Origin: Dehalococcoidia bacterium
Lineage (GTDB): Bacteria > Chloroflexota > Dehalococcoidia > Tepidiformales > Tepidiformaceae
Reading direction: 5' to 3'
Assembly: GCA_020853755.1 (NCBI GenBank)
Contig: JADYYG010000046.1
Location: 1-64,000 of the forward strand
DNA length: 64,000 bases
The position numbers and the translations under genes are program-made. Positions 41,437-49,765 of this stretch are shown one piece after another. The first letter of the stretch is position 1; each line of letters starts with the position of its first letter. The notes under the pieces are model-generated. The model saw only the letters and a program-made list of their open reading frames with translations. It ran no database searches and was not told the origin of the DNA.

Positions 41437-42981
41437 TTACCGCTGGAGGAGCTGGAGCACGGCCTGCGGGGTCTGGTTCGCCTGGGCGAGGACGGAGACG
41501 CCAGCCGACTGGAGGATATTCGAGGCGACGAGGTCGCTCGAGAGTTCGGCGATGTCGGCGTCACGGATGCGGCTTTCGCTGGCGGTCAGGTTTTCGACAG
41601 CGACGCCGAGGCTGTTGATGGTGTGCTCGAGGCGGTTCTGGGCCGCGCCGAGCGTGCCGCGGCGGGAGTTCAGGGTCTGGATGGCGCCGTCAAGGGAACT
41701 CATCAGGTCATGTGCGTCAGTGATAGTCTTGACGACCTGGTCGCCGAGCGTCGAGATCAGGCCGTTCGGGCCACCGAGCTTGAAGGCCGACGAGCCGAGA
41801 TTCTCCGAGAGCATGCTAACGAACTGGAGCGAGAGCGTATCCGGGACGTTAGCACCTACCTGGAGAGTGGACTTGTTGCCGGTGCCGTCAACCTGAAGGA
41901 CGTTGTTCCCCGCGGCAGTCAGTCCGCCGCCGATCGCATCAGCGGTTGACCCCGAAGGGCCTACCTGAAGCGTGAACGAGACGCCGAGCTGGTTAAAGTC
42001 GAGCGTGTGCGACTGATTCGCGGTCAATGCGGGAATCGTTCGGGTCTGGGAACTGCCGTCGGCCCCGGTGAGCGTGAGCGCATCGGTCGCGGCATCGTAG
42101 GTGAAGGTGTAAGCCTGCGGCTTTGCAGTCGTGGTCACGACATTCTGGATGGTTGCACCCTGGTGGGTGAGCGTGCTGTTTGCGGAAGCGCTCAGGTCCA
42201 GCAACAGGTCATTGAAGGTGTAGGCCGGCCCACCCGCATTGGCGATGGCGATGTTGAGACCGTTTGAGAACGTGATGCTACCAGAGCCACCACCACCTGC
42301 AATAGAACTACCTCCACCCGTGAACGCGGTTGCCGTGGCAACAGTGGTCGCGCCCTGGCGGAGTTCGAGCACACCTCCGTTGTTGTAGAACGTGTAGGCA
42401 CCCGCCGGTTCGCCAGTTATTCCGGTTACGGTGACGCTGGCGCGCAGAGTCGCGTTGTCTTCCAGGTCAGTGCCGCCGGCGACATTGGTGGTCGCAACGA
42501 CCGCTTCGCCCTGTACGAGTGCGGTAGCCGCCACGCCCCCCAGCACGCTCGATAGCGCGCCAGTGAGGACCTTCTGGCCGTTGAACTCCGTGCTGTAGGC
42601 GATACGGTCGATTTCCGAGCGGAGTTGGACGATTTCCTCGCCGATGCTCGTGCGTTCGGGGCCGTTATCGGAGTAGGTGCCGTTCGCGGCCTGGACGGCG
42701 AGTTCGCGCATGCGCTGGAGGATGGCGTGGACCTCGTCCATCGCGCCTTCAGCGGTCTGCAGCATCGAGATGCCGTCCTGGGCGTTGCGCAGGGCCTGGC
42801 GGTTACCCTTGATCTGGGCCCGCATCTTCTCGCTGATGGCGAGGCCGGCGGCATCGTCCGCGGCGCGGTTGATGCGGTAGCCGCTGGCCAGTTTCTCGAG
42901 CGTCTTGCCCATCTTGAGGCCGGTCTTCTCCAGGTTGCGCTGGCCGTTGATGGCGCTCACGTTCGTCATGATCCGAGTCAT
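41437..42981 (-). CDS. fliC: Flagellin (long form)
   Basis: A 514-residue flagellin with the same conserved ends as its neighbour (SGYRINRAADDAAGLAISEKMRAQIKG and LGAAQNRLEHTINSLGVAVENLTASESRIRDADIAE). The central region is about 100 residues longer and rich in Thr, Gly, Ser and Ala, with phrases such as GGGSSIAGGGGSGSITF. The longer centre predicts a larger surface domain. It ends QAVLQLLQR. GGAGGAA precedes the ATG by about 7 nt. The tandem arrangement suggests duplication followed by divergence of the exposed region. Confidence 0.97.
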   Translation of the reverse strand: MTRIMTNVSAINGQRNLEKTGLKMGKTLEKLASGYRINRAADDAAGLAISEKMRAQIKGNRQALRNAQDGISMLQTAEGAMDEVHAILQRMRELAVQAANGTYSDNGPERTSIGEEIVQLRSEIDRIAYSTEFNGQKVLTGALSSVLGGVAATALVQGEAVVATTNVAGGTDLEDNATLRASVTVTGITGEPAGAYTFYNNGGVLELRQGATTVATATAFTGGGSSIAGGGGSGSITFSNGLNIAIANAGGPAYTFNDLLLDLSASANSTLTHQGATIQNVVTTTAKPQAYTFTYDAATDALTLTGADGSSQTRTIPALTANQSHTLDFNQLGVSFTLQVGPSGSTADAIGGGLTAAGNNVLQVDGTGNKSTLQVGANVPDTLSLQFVSMLSENLGSSAFKLGGPNGLISTLGDQVVKTITDAHDLMSSLDGAIQTLNSRRGTLGAAQNRLEHTINSLGVAVENLTASESRIRDADIAELSSDLVASNILQSAGVSVLAQANQTPQAVLQLLQR

Positions 42982-43060
42982 TGCTGTTCCTCCGTGGGGG
43001 CCATGGGCCCGTTTGCCTTTTCCCCCGGTGAGAGTGCCGCTCTCCCGAAGGTTTCTCTGT

Positions 43061-43108
43061 GGTGACTATCGGGTGAACAGGGTGGCCATTGAGTGGCAAA
43101 TCGGTGGA
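43061..43108. promoter_or_regulatory. Helically phased GGTGAM repeat array upstream of the second flagellin
   Basis: Hexamers GGTGAC, GGTGAA, GGTGGC, AGTGGC and GGTGGA start at 43061, 43072, 43081, 43092 and 43103, with spacings of 11, 9, 11 and 11 bp. The first pair is again GGTGAC-N6-GTGAAC. The array lies 80-127 nt upstream of the flagellin ATG and 95 nt before glgC on the other strand. On the minus strand CCCGATAG inside it resembles a sigma28 -10 box. Confidence 0.6.
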
Positions 43109-43202
43109 CCGCGGCGAAATAGGGGTTTCGCCTATCCCCGGTAGTGCGCCGCGACGCCGCTCGGCCACGGCGCATAGAATGCGACCCAATGGGGAACCTG
43201 CT

Positions 43203-44489
43203 TTGAACAACGTCCTTGCGATGATCCTTGCCGGCGGCCAGGGAGACCGGCTCTCCATCCTCTCCGAGCAGCGGGCGAAGCCAGCGGTGGTCTTCGGCGG
43301 GCAGTACCGGATCGTCGATTTCGCGTTGTCGAACTGCGCGAACAGCGGCATCACCAAGGTCTCGGTGGTCACGCAATACCGGCCGCGATCGCTGATGAAC
43401 CACATCGGCGCGGGCCGGCCGTGGGGGTTCGACACGCTTGAGGGCGGCCTCCAGATCCTCCAGCCGTACCTCGGGCGGGCCGACAGCGACTGGTACCAGG
43501 GCACAGCCGACGCGGTCTACCAGAACCTCTACGTAGTCGAAGAGTCGCGCGCCCGCGAGGTGCTCATCCTCGCCGGTGACCACATCTACCTGACGTCGTA
43601 CCGCAACATGCTGGCGTACCACCGCAGCCAGGCCGCGGACGCGACGGTCGCCGTGTATTCGGTGCCGCGCGAGGAAGCCCACCGCTTCGGCGTGCTGGAC
43701 CTCGACGCGAACGGCCGGGTCATCGACTTCCAGGAAAAGCCACAGCAGCCGCGCGGCGCGTGGGCATCGATGGGCGTCTACGTGTTCAACAAGGACGTGC
43801 TGGTCCAACAACTGCAGGCCGACGCGGACGAGCACGGCGAGAGCAAGCACGACTTCGGGCGCGACATCATCCCGCGGATGTTCCGTTCGCTGCGGGTGTT
43901 CGGGTACCAGTACCAGTCGTATTGGCGGGACGTCGGGACGATCCAGTCGTACTGGGACGCGCACATGGACCTGCTGGCGCCGAACTCACCGCTGGCGCTC
44001 GATGACAACGAACTGAAACTGCGAACCTCGGGATTGATCATGCCAGCGGCCCGGATCGGGAGTTACGCGTCGGTGCATGACTCGCTCATCTCGCCGGCCG
44101 CGAACATCGACGGCGAGGTCTCGCGGTCGGTGATTTCGCCGGGCGTCATCGTCGAACCGGGTGCGGTCGTGCGGGATTCGATCATCCAGCACAAGTGCGT
44201 GATCCGGGCGGGCGCCGTGGTTGACCGGGCGATCCTCGACAAGGAGGTGTCGGTCGGGCGCGGCGCGGTCATCGGCGGCGGAGAAGACGTGCCGAACTTC
44301 GAGCGCCCGGACATCGTGAACACGGGGATCACGGTCATCGGCAAGCGCGTCTCGATCCCCACCGGGATGGCTGTCGGCAAGAACGTGGTCATCGGCCCGG
44401 GGGTAAACCAGGAACTGACCGGGAAGACGGCGCTGGAGAGCGGGGCGAGCGTCCACGCCTCAATCCTGCCACCGCACCTGTTTGTGTAG
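43203..44489 (+). CDS. glgC: Glucose-1-phosphate adenylyltransferase
   Basis: A 428-residue enzyme that makes ADP-glucose for glycogen synthesis. The nucleotide-binding loop reads ILAGGQGDRLSILSEQRAKPAVVFGGQYRIVDFALSN. Other signatures are LGRADSDWYQGTADAV, ILAGDHIY, QEKP and YWRDVGTIQSYW, and a C-terminal beta-helix carries hexapeptide repeats. The start is the TTG at 43203 behind GGGGAA; the longer open frame reaches into the flagellin control region. No other glycogen gene is nearby. DUF2203 follows after 2 nt. Confidence 0.95.
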   Translation: MNNVLAMILAGGQGDRLSILSEQRAKPAVVFGGQYRIVDFALSNCANSGITKVSVVTQYRPRSLMNHIGAGRPWGFDTLEGGLQILQPYLGRADSDWYQGTADAVYQNLYVVEESRAREVLILAGDHIYLTSYRNMLAYHRSQAADATVAVYSVPREEAHRFGVLDLDANGRVIDFQEKPQQPRGAWASMGVYVFNKDVLVQQLQADADEHGESKHDFGRDIIPRMFRSLRVFGYQYQSYWRDVGTIQSYWDAHMDLLAPNSPLALDDNELKLRTSGLIMPAARIGSYASVHDSLISPAANIDGEVSRSVISPGVIVEPGAVVRDSIIQHKCVIRAGAVVDRAILDKEVSVGRGAVIGGGEDVPNFERPDIVNTGITVIGKRVSIPTGMAVGKNVVIGPGVNQELTGKTALESGASVHASILPPHLFV

Positions 44490-44491
44490 CG

Positions 44492-44887
44492 ATGAGGCTG
44501 TACACGCTGGCGGAAGCGCACGGCCTGCTGCCGGAGGTCCTGCCGGTGCTCCAGTCGTTGCGGGACGCATACGTTGAACTGCGGGCTATCCAGGCCTCGG
44601 TGGCCAGCCAATCGCGGGGCGCCTCGGGCGATGGCCACCTGCTCGCCAACCCGTGGGAGAGCGGCGGCGAGGACCGGATGAAGGGACTCGACCGCCAGCT
44701 CCAGCGAGCAGCTGCGCAGCTGGACCGCTGGGGCATCGAAGTGAAGGACCCCGAGCGAGGCCTGGTCGACTTCTTCCACCAGCGCGATGGACGGGTGGTT
44801 TACCTCTGCTACCTCCTCGGGGAGCCGGCAATCGCGTACTGGCACGAGCTGCACGCCGGGTTCGCGGGGCGCCAGGCGCTGGAGTAA
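44492..44887 (+). CDS. DUF2203 family protein
   Basis: A 131-residue soluble protein. It opens with LYTLAEAHGLLPEVLPVLQSLRDAYVEL and ends with PERGLVDFFHQRDGRVVYLCYLLGEPAIAYWHELHAGFAGRQ, the recognisable DUF2203 pattern. The family is helical and of unknown function. It starts 3 nt after the glgC stop and is probably co-transcribed with it. Confidence 0.85.
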   Translation: MRLYTLAEAHGLLPEVLPVLQSLRDAYVELRAIQASVASQSRGASGDGHLLANPWESGGEDRMKGLDRQLQRAAAQLDRWGIEVKDPERGLVDFFHQRDGRVVYLCYLLGEPAIAYWHELHAGFAGRQALE

Positions 44888-44921
44888 GGCGACGGGTCGA
44901 CTGGCGGGCGGCGCGAGCCTC

Positions 44922-44927
44922 GTTACA
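44922..44927 (+). promoter_or_regulatory. -10 box TACAAT before the alpha/beta hydrolase
   Basis: TACAAT lies 30 nt before the ATG at 44958, leaving room for a leader with GAGGCAGG as ribosome binding site. An upstream ATG overlaps the box and is unlikely to be used. Confidence 0.45.
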
Positions 44928-44957
44928 ATGCGCGCGACCACTCTTCGAGGCAGGCCA

Positions 44958-45800
44958 ATGGCAACCACTCACGCCGTGCGCGACATCTTCGTTGAAGCCA
45001 ACGGGCTCAGGCATCACCTGATCGCGCGGGGGCAGCCCGGTTCGCCGGTTGTGATGATGATCCACGGGCTGGCGGGCCAGGCTCACACCTTCGACGGTGT
45101 GGCCAACCGGCTGGCAGCGAAGTTCCACGTCTACTGCCTGGACGTGCGCGGGCGCGGCGAATCGGCCTGGGGGCCGCCCGACCAGTACGGGTTCGATACA
45201 TATGTCGCCGACCTGGAAGCAATCCGCCAGGCGCTTGGCCTGCAGCAGTTCTCGCTCGTCGGGACATCGATGGGCGGGATCATCTCGATGCAGTACGCCC
45301 CGAAGTACCCCGAGCAGGTGACCCGCGTGGTGATGAACGACATCGGGCCGGAGATCAACCCGGAAGGGCTGCAGCGCATCCTCGCCTACGTTGGCGGAGC
45401 GCCGCAGATGTTCGCCGACATGAAGGCGGTGGTCCGGTACTACAAAGAGCACTACGCGCCGATGGTGGAGCACATGCCGGACGACATCATCGCGGACTTC
45501 GCGCGCTACAACGTGCGCAAGAGCGACAGCGGCGTCTACGTCTGGAAGATGGACCCGGCCATCCGCGCCAGCGCTGCGCCGCCACCTTCGACCGAACCGT
45601 GGGACGCATTCAAGGCGATCCGCTGCCCCGTGCTGCTCCTTCGCGGCGGAACCAGCGACATCCTCAGCGAGAGCATTGCCCAACGAATGATCGACGCGCT
45701 TCCGGGCACGCAGTACGCCGAGGTCCCGGGCGTCGGGCACGCACCGCTGCTCATCGAACCCGCCTCCGTGAAGGCGCTCGACCCGTTCCTCGCGGGCTGA
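44958..45800 (+). CDS. Alpha/beta hydrolase
   Basis: A 280-residue hydrolase. The oxyanion region is MIHGLAGQAHTF, the nucleophile elbow is GTSMGGIISMQYAPKYPEQV, the acidic residue is in LLLRGGTSDIL, and the catalytic His is in VPGVGHAPLLIEP. The length and cap region (MVEHMPDDIIADFARY) resemble haloalkane dehalogenase- or MhpC-like enzymes. The substrate is unknown. It immediately precedes the T-box leader but has its own upstream signals. Confidence 0.87.
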   Translation: MATTHAVRDIFVEANGLRHHLIARGQPGSPVVMMIHGLAGQAHTFDGVANRLAAKFHVYCLDVRGRGESAWGPPDQYGFDTYVADLEAIRQALGLQQFSLVGTSMGGIISMQYAPKYPEQVTRVVMNDIGPEINPEGLQRILAYVGGAPQMFADMKAVVRYYKEHYAPMVEHMPDDIIADFARYNVRKSDSGVYVWKMDPAIRASAAPPPSTEPWDAFKAIRCPVLLLRGGTSDILSESIAQRMIDALPGTQYAEVPGVGHAPLLIEPASVKALDPFLAG

Positions 45801-45846
45801 AACGGGCGCTGACGGCCCCGCAGTGCGGGTTCCAAGCCGTGTGTTA

Positions 45847-45875
45847 TTGACAACCCGGCTGAACGCCCATACCTT
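45847..45875 (+). promoter_or_regulatory. Sigma70-type promoter of the trp block
   Basis: A perfect TTGACA at 45847-45852 is followed after 17 nt by TACCTT at 45870-45875. This places the transcript start just before the T-box leader. Confidence 0.7.
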
Positions 45876-45889
45876 GAGGCCCTCAATCG

Positions 45890-46166
45890 AAGAATGATGC
45901 GTTGATCGGGAAGAGTAGCCGGTCAGGCGAGCCTCCAGAGAGCCGGGAATGGTGAGAACCCGGTGGCGGCGCGGCTGGTGAATGGGCCCGGGAGCACCGA
46001 ACCTGAACGTCTCCTTCGGAGTCAGTAGGGCAAGGCGGAGTGGCACCGTTAACACAGCCAGGGCCCTCACGGCTTTCCGTGGCGGCTGAAGAGTGCTCCC
46101 GGCCAACACCGGGGGAACAAAGGTGGTACCGCGAGAGCCCCTCGTCCTTTGATGACGAGGGGTTTT
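45890..46166 (+). ncRNA. T-box riboswitch, tryptophan-specific
   Basis: The leader has the stem I landmarks GGGAAGAGTAGCC, CCAGAGAGCCGG and AATGGTGAGAACC. The specifier region GTGAATGGGCCCGGGAGC contains TGG at 45983-45985. The T-box sequence AACAAAGGTGGTACCGCG lies at 46116-46133. Its UGG pairs with the NCCA end of uncharged tRNA. A terminator follows directly. TGG specifies tryptophan, matching the downstream trp genes. Uncharged tRNA-Trp should switch transcription on. Confidence 0.93.
46138..46166 (+). terminator. Terminator of the T-box leader
   Basis: CCCCTCGTC and GACGAGGGG form a perfect 9-bp stem with a 7-nt loop followed by TTTT. The T-box sequence just upstream can pair with part of the 5' arm region to form the antiterminator. 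Confidence 0.85.
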
Positions 46167-46235
46167 GTGTTTCCCGGAGGCCGCGACCGGGGGACACCGG
46201 ACACAATTCCAAAACCGGCCCTTGGAGGGGACCAC

Positions 46236-47591
46236 ATGGCAACGCGAAAGTTCTTCCTCAACGAATCGGAACTGCCGACGCACTGGTACAACATCGCGGC
46301 GGACCTCAAGAATCCACCGGCGCCTCCGCTGCACCCGGCGACGCATGAGCCAATCGGCCCGGAGGCGCTCGCGCCGCTCTTCCCGATGGAACTCATCAAG
46401 CAGGAAGTGAGCGCCGAGCGGTTTATCGAAATCCCCGAGGAAGTGCGGGAGATCTTGAAGGTCTGGCGGCCGTCGCCCCTCATTCGGGCGACGATGCTCG
46501 AGAAGGCGCTCGATACGCCGGCGCACATCTACTACAAGTACGAAGGCGTCTCACCGTCGGGTTCGCACAAGCCGAACACGGCGGTCGCGCAGGCCTACTA
46601 CAACAAGAAGGAAGGCGTCCGCCGCATCGCCACCGAGACCGGCGCCGGGCAGTGGGGCTCCTCGCTCGCGTTCGCCTGCAAGCTCTTCGACATCGAGTGC
46701 AAGGTGTACATGGTCAAGGTTTCCTATAACCAGAAGCCGTACCGCCGCTCGATGATGCAGCTCTGGGGCGGCTCGGTGGTCGCCAGCCCGAGCACGGACA
46801 CGAATGCCGGCCGCGGCGTCCTCGCCGAGGACCCGGAGAGCAACGGCTCACTGGGCATCGCGATCAGCGAGGCCGTCGAAGACGCGGCCATGCGCGAGGA
46901 CACGAAGTACTCGCTCGGCAGCGTGCTCAACCACGTCCTGTTGCACCAGACCGTCATCGGCCAGGAAGCGATGAAGCAGATGGAGATGGCCGGGGAGTAC
47001 CCGGACGTGGTCATTGGCTGCGCCGGCGGCGGTTCGAACGCGGCCGGGCTGATGTTCCCGTTCCTGCGCGAGAACCTCGACGGGCGGCGCAACACGCGCT
47101 TCATCGCGGCGGAACCGGCTTCGTGCCCGAGCCTGACCAAGGGCGAGTACCGGTACGACTTCGGCGACGTGGCCGGGCTGACGCCGCTCATGAAGATGTA
47201 CACCCTCGGGCACACGTTCATGCCTCCGGGGATCCATGCCGGCGGCCTTCGCTACCACGCGATGGCGCCCATGCTCTGCCAGCTGTACGACGAAGGGTTC
47301 ATCGAAGCGCGAGCCTACCCGCAGAACCCCTGTTTCGAAGCGTCCACGCTGTTCGCCCAGACCGAGGGCATCGTGCCAGCGCCGGAAAGCTCACACGCCA
47401 TCCGGGCCGCCATCGATGAAGCGCTGGCGGCGAAGGAAGCCGGGCAGTCCCGCTCGATCATCTTCAACCTCAGCGGACACGGCCTGCTCGATCTGCAGGC
47501 ATACGATGATTACCTCGCCGGCCGCCTCGTCGACGACCATTACCCTGCCGAGAAGGTGCGCGAGGCGATGAAGCACCTTCCCGCGATTTAG
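46236..47591 (+). CDS. trpB: Tryptophan synthase beta-like enzyme, TrpB2 type
   Basis: A 451-residue PLP enzyme of the TrpB2 group, longer than canonical TrpB. The PLP lysine is in [11 protein letters not shown], the phosphate loop in [11 protein letters not shown], and the ending is [17 protein letters not shown]. TrpB2 condenses indole or a related acceptor with serine and often acts without TrpA. A second, canonical trpB lies 10 kb downstream next to the trpA block. The start is the ATG at 46236 behind GGAGGGG; the open frame upstream runs into the T-box terminator. It is the first gene under T-box control. Confidence 0.94.
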   Translation: MATRKFFLNESELPTHWYNIAADLKNPPAPPLHPATHEPIGPEALAPLFPMELIKQEVSAERFIEIPEEVREILKVWRPSPLIRATMLEKALDTPAHIYYKYEGVSPSGSHKPNTAVAQAYYNKKEGVRRIATETGAGQWGSSLAFACKLFDIECKVYMVKVSYNQKPYRRSMMQLWGGSVVASPSTDTNAGRGVLAEDPESNGSLGIAISEAVEDAAMREDTKYSLGSVLNHVLLHQTVIGQEAMKQMEMAGEYPDVVIGCAGGGSNAAGLMFPFLRENLDGRRNTRFIAAEPASCPSLTKGEYRYDFGDVAGLTPLMKMYTLGHTFMPPGIHAGGLRYHAMAPMLCQLYDEGFIEARAYPQNPCFEASTLFAQTEGIVPAPESSHAIRAAIDEALAAKEAGQSRSIIFNLSGHGLLDLQAYDDYLAGRLVDDHYPAEKVREAMKHLPAI

Positions 47592-47622
47592 CGAAGCGCT
47601 CGAAAGAGCAAGGAGACTAACG

Positions 47623-48297
47623 ATGACGACCGCAACCATCAGCGCCGCCCTGGAGGCGCGGATCAAGGCCGTGCTCGACGAGAAGTCGATGTTGAAGCAT
47701 CCCTTCTATACGGAATGGACGACGGGCGAACTGCCGCTTTCGAAGCTGCGCGAGTATGCCCGGCAGTACTATCACTTCGAGGCGGGGTTCCCGCGCTACC
47801 TCAGTTCGATCCATGCGCGGACTGAGTCCCCGGAGATCCGCCAGCTTCTGCTCGACAACCTGTGGGACGAAGAGCATGGCGAGCGGAACCACCCGGTGCT
47901 CTGGCTCGAATTCGCGGCGGCGCTGGACGTCCCCGCGAACGACGTCAAGAACGCGACTCTCCGGCCGGAGACGAAGGCGCTCATCGACCACTTCAACGCG
48001 ACGTCGCGGGAGGCGCCGCTGGCGGAAGCGTTGGCCACCCTGTTCGCGTACGAGGGGCAGGTCCCGGCGATCGCCTGGCAGAAGATCAAGGGGCTGACGG
48101 AGCACTACAACTTCGAGCCGCGACAGTTCGAGTTCTTCTCGGTTCACCTGGTAGCCGACATCGCCCATGCGGGCGCTGAGATGCAATCGATCGCGATGGC
48201 GACGGTGGACGAGGATGGCGTGCTGGGAGCCGTGAACACGGCGTGCGACCGGCTGCTCGCGTTCCTAGACGGCTGCTACGAAACGGCGGCCGCTTGA
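47623..48297 (+). CDS. CADD-type diiron redox enzyme (TenA/PqqC fold), candidate p-aminobenzoate synthase
   Basis: A 224-residue helical protein of the TenA/PqqC superfamily, closest in pattern to Chlamydia CADD. Six likely metal ligands are present: E83 and H90 (EEHGERNHP), E144 (AYEGQ), H175, D179 and H182 (SVHLVADIAH). They sit at almost the same spacing as the CADD dinuclear site. Tyr29 (HPFYTEW) and Lys154 (AWQKIKG) match positions reported as important there. CADD makes p-aminobenzoate for folate from its own tyrosine side chain. The gene lies between trpB2 and trpS in the T-box block. Function is inferred from residues. Confidence 0.8.
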   Translation: MTTATISAALEARIKAVLDEKSMLKHPFYTEWTTGELPLSKLREYARQYYHFEAGFPRYLSSIHARTESPEIRQLLLDNLWDEEHGERNHPVLWLEFAAALDVPANDVKNATLRPETKALIDHFNATSREAPLAEALATLFAYEGQVPAIAWQKIKGLTEHYNFEPRQFEFFSVHLVADIAHAGAEMQSIAMATVDEDGVLGAVNTACDRLLAFLDGCYETAAA

Positions 48298-48743
48298 TGG
48301 CCGAAGGCGAACCGCAATCGATCGAGGCGTGGAACACGACGATCAAGTTGGCCGCCGCCATCGGCCGGCTGAAGATTGGTTCGAACCTGAAGGCCTCGGC
48401 AGACGCCCAGGCGAGGGCATTTGACCTGGCAGGCGTGGCCAGCGGGCTGCTCGCCGAGGCGGCGCTTCGCAGCGGACCCGGCCAGGCCGGGCTGTTGCAG
48501 GACGCCCGCGGCGCGCTCGCCCAGTGCCGATCGTGGATCCACGTCCTCGCCGCGGTGACGAACGAACAGGACAGCGTGTTCGGCAACGAACTGGACCTCA
48601 TCGAGCAGGCGAGCCGGCAGGTTGGCGCGTTCCTCCGCTCGCTGGACCGCGGCCCGCAGCAGATTGGCGGGCCGCGTCCCCAGGTTCGGCCGCAGGGTCC
48701 CGGGCAGCGTCCCGCGGGACCGCCGCGCGGGGGCCAACGATGA
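48297..48743 (+). CDS. Small four-helix protein with Pro/Gly/Gln-rich tail
   Basis: A 148-residue protein starting at an ATG overlapping the upstream stop (TGATG). Residues 1-110 are helical (IEAWNTTIKLAAAIGRLKIG, LLAEAALRSGPGQAGLLQDARGALAQCRSWIHVL) and look like the four-helix bundle family named after 23S rRNA intervening sequence ORFs. The last 35 residues are low complexity, PQQIGGPRPQVRPQGPGQ and similar, probably disordered. Function unknown. Its stop overlaps the trpS start (ATGA). Confidence 0.65.
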   Translation: MAEGEPQSIEAWNTTIKLAAAIGRLKIGSNLKASADAQARAFDLAGVASGLLAEAALRSGPGQAGLLQDARGALAQCRSWIHVLAAVTNEQDSVFGNELDLIEQASRQVGAFLRSLDRGPQQIGGPRPQVRPQGPGQRPAGPPRGGQR

Positions 48744-49765
48744 GTGACCGCAAGCGCATCCTGACCGGCATCCGGCCCACTGGAGCCCTCCACCTGGGCC
48801 ACTATGCCGGGGCGCTCGAAAACTGGGTGCGCCTGCAACACGACTACGAGTCCTACTTCCTCATCGCCGACTACCAGGTCTCGGACTACGCCGACGACAT
48901 CGCCCGCGTGCGGGATTCCGTGTGGCAGGTGGCGCTCGACTGGCTGGCCGTCGGCCTCGACCCGGAGGGCAGTTCGTTCTTTATCGAAAGCCTCGTGCCG
49001 GAACACGCCGAACTGACAACGCTGCTCGGCTGGTTCCTGCCGGTTTCGATGCTGGAACGGAACCCGACGTTGAAGGCCGAGATGGCGGCGATGGAAAACC
49101 CGGAAGACGGCTCGCAGGAGCGAAAGCCGGTGCCTGTCGCGTTCTACACCTACCCGGTGATGCAGGTGGCGAACATCCTGATGCCGCGGGCCCACCTCGT
49201 GCCCGTCGGCGAGGATCAGCTGCCGCACATCGAACTGACGCGCGAGACCGCGCGGCGCTTCAACCACCGCTTCAAGCCGGTCTTCCCCGAGCCCGAAGCG
49301 CTTGTCGGCCGCGTCGCACGCCTCGTCGGCACGGACGGGAACGCGAAGATGAGCAAATCGCGCGGGAACACGATCGAACTGCGCGAGGACGCGGAATCGG
49401 TCGCCCGCAAGGTGAAGGGCATGTACGCCGGGCCGCCGCGCGGCGCAACCGAGCCCGGGAAGGTCGAGGAGAACCCGATCTTCCTCTACCTCGACGCGTT
49501 CGACCCTGATACCGACGAAGTGGCCGCGCTCAAGGAGACCTACGAGCGCGCCGGCCTGCCCAACAAGGTGCTCAAGGACCGGCTGACCGAGGTTCTGAAC
49601 ACGAAGCTCGACTCGTTCCGGGAACGGCGCGCCCGCTACGAAGCCAACATGGGGCTCGTGAAAGAAGCGATCGAGGCAGGCACGAACCGCATGCGCACGA
49701 TCTCCCGCGAGACGATGGAGATGGTGCGGGACGCCCTCGACATGAATTACCTGGGGCGTTACTGA
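48740..49765 (+). CDS. trpS: Tryptophanyl-tRNA synthetase
   Basis: A 341-residue class I synthetase. The HIGH-type motif is TGALHLGHYAGAL, the KMSKS motif is NAKMSKSRGNTIELRED, and GEDQLPHIELTRE is the TrpRS signature. It charges tRNA-Trp, the sensor molecule of the T-box that heads the same transcript, which gives a direct feedback loop. The ATG overlaps the previous stop and its own stop overlaps the trpE start. Confidence 0.96.
   Translation: MSDRKRILTGIRPTGALHLGHYAGALENWVRLQHDYESYFLIADYQVSDYADDIARVRDSVWQVALDWLAVGLDPEGSSFFIESLVPEHAELTTLLGWFLPVSMLERNPTLKAEMAAMENPEDGSQERKPVPVAFYTYPVMQVANILMPRAHLVPVGEDQLPHIELTRETARRFNHRFKPVFPEPEALVGRVARLVGTDGNAKMSKSRGNTIELREDAESVARKVKGMYAGPPRGATEPGKVEENPIFLYLDAFDPDTDEVAALKETYERAGLPNKVLKDRLTEVLNTKLDSFRERRARYEANMGLVKEAIEAGTNRMRTISRETMEMVRDALDMNYLGRY

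Noticed and set aside
43203-44489. glgC taken as part of a glycogen operon
   Set aside because: No glgA, glgB or glgP lies nearby; the downstream gene is DUF2203 and the upstream neighbours are flagellins.
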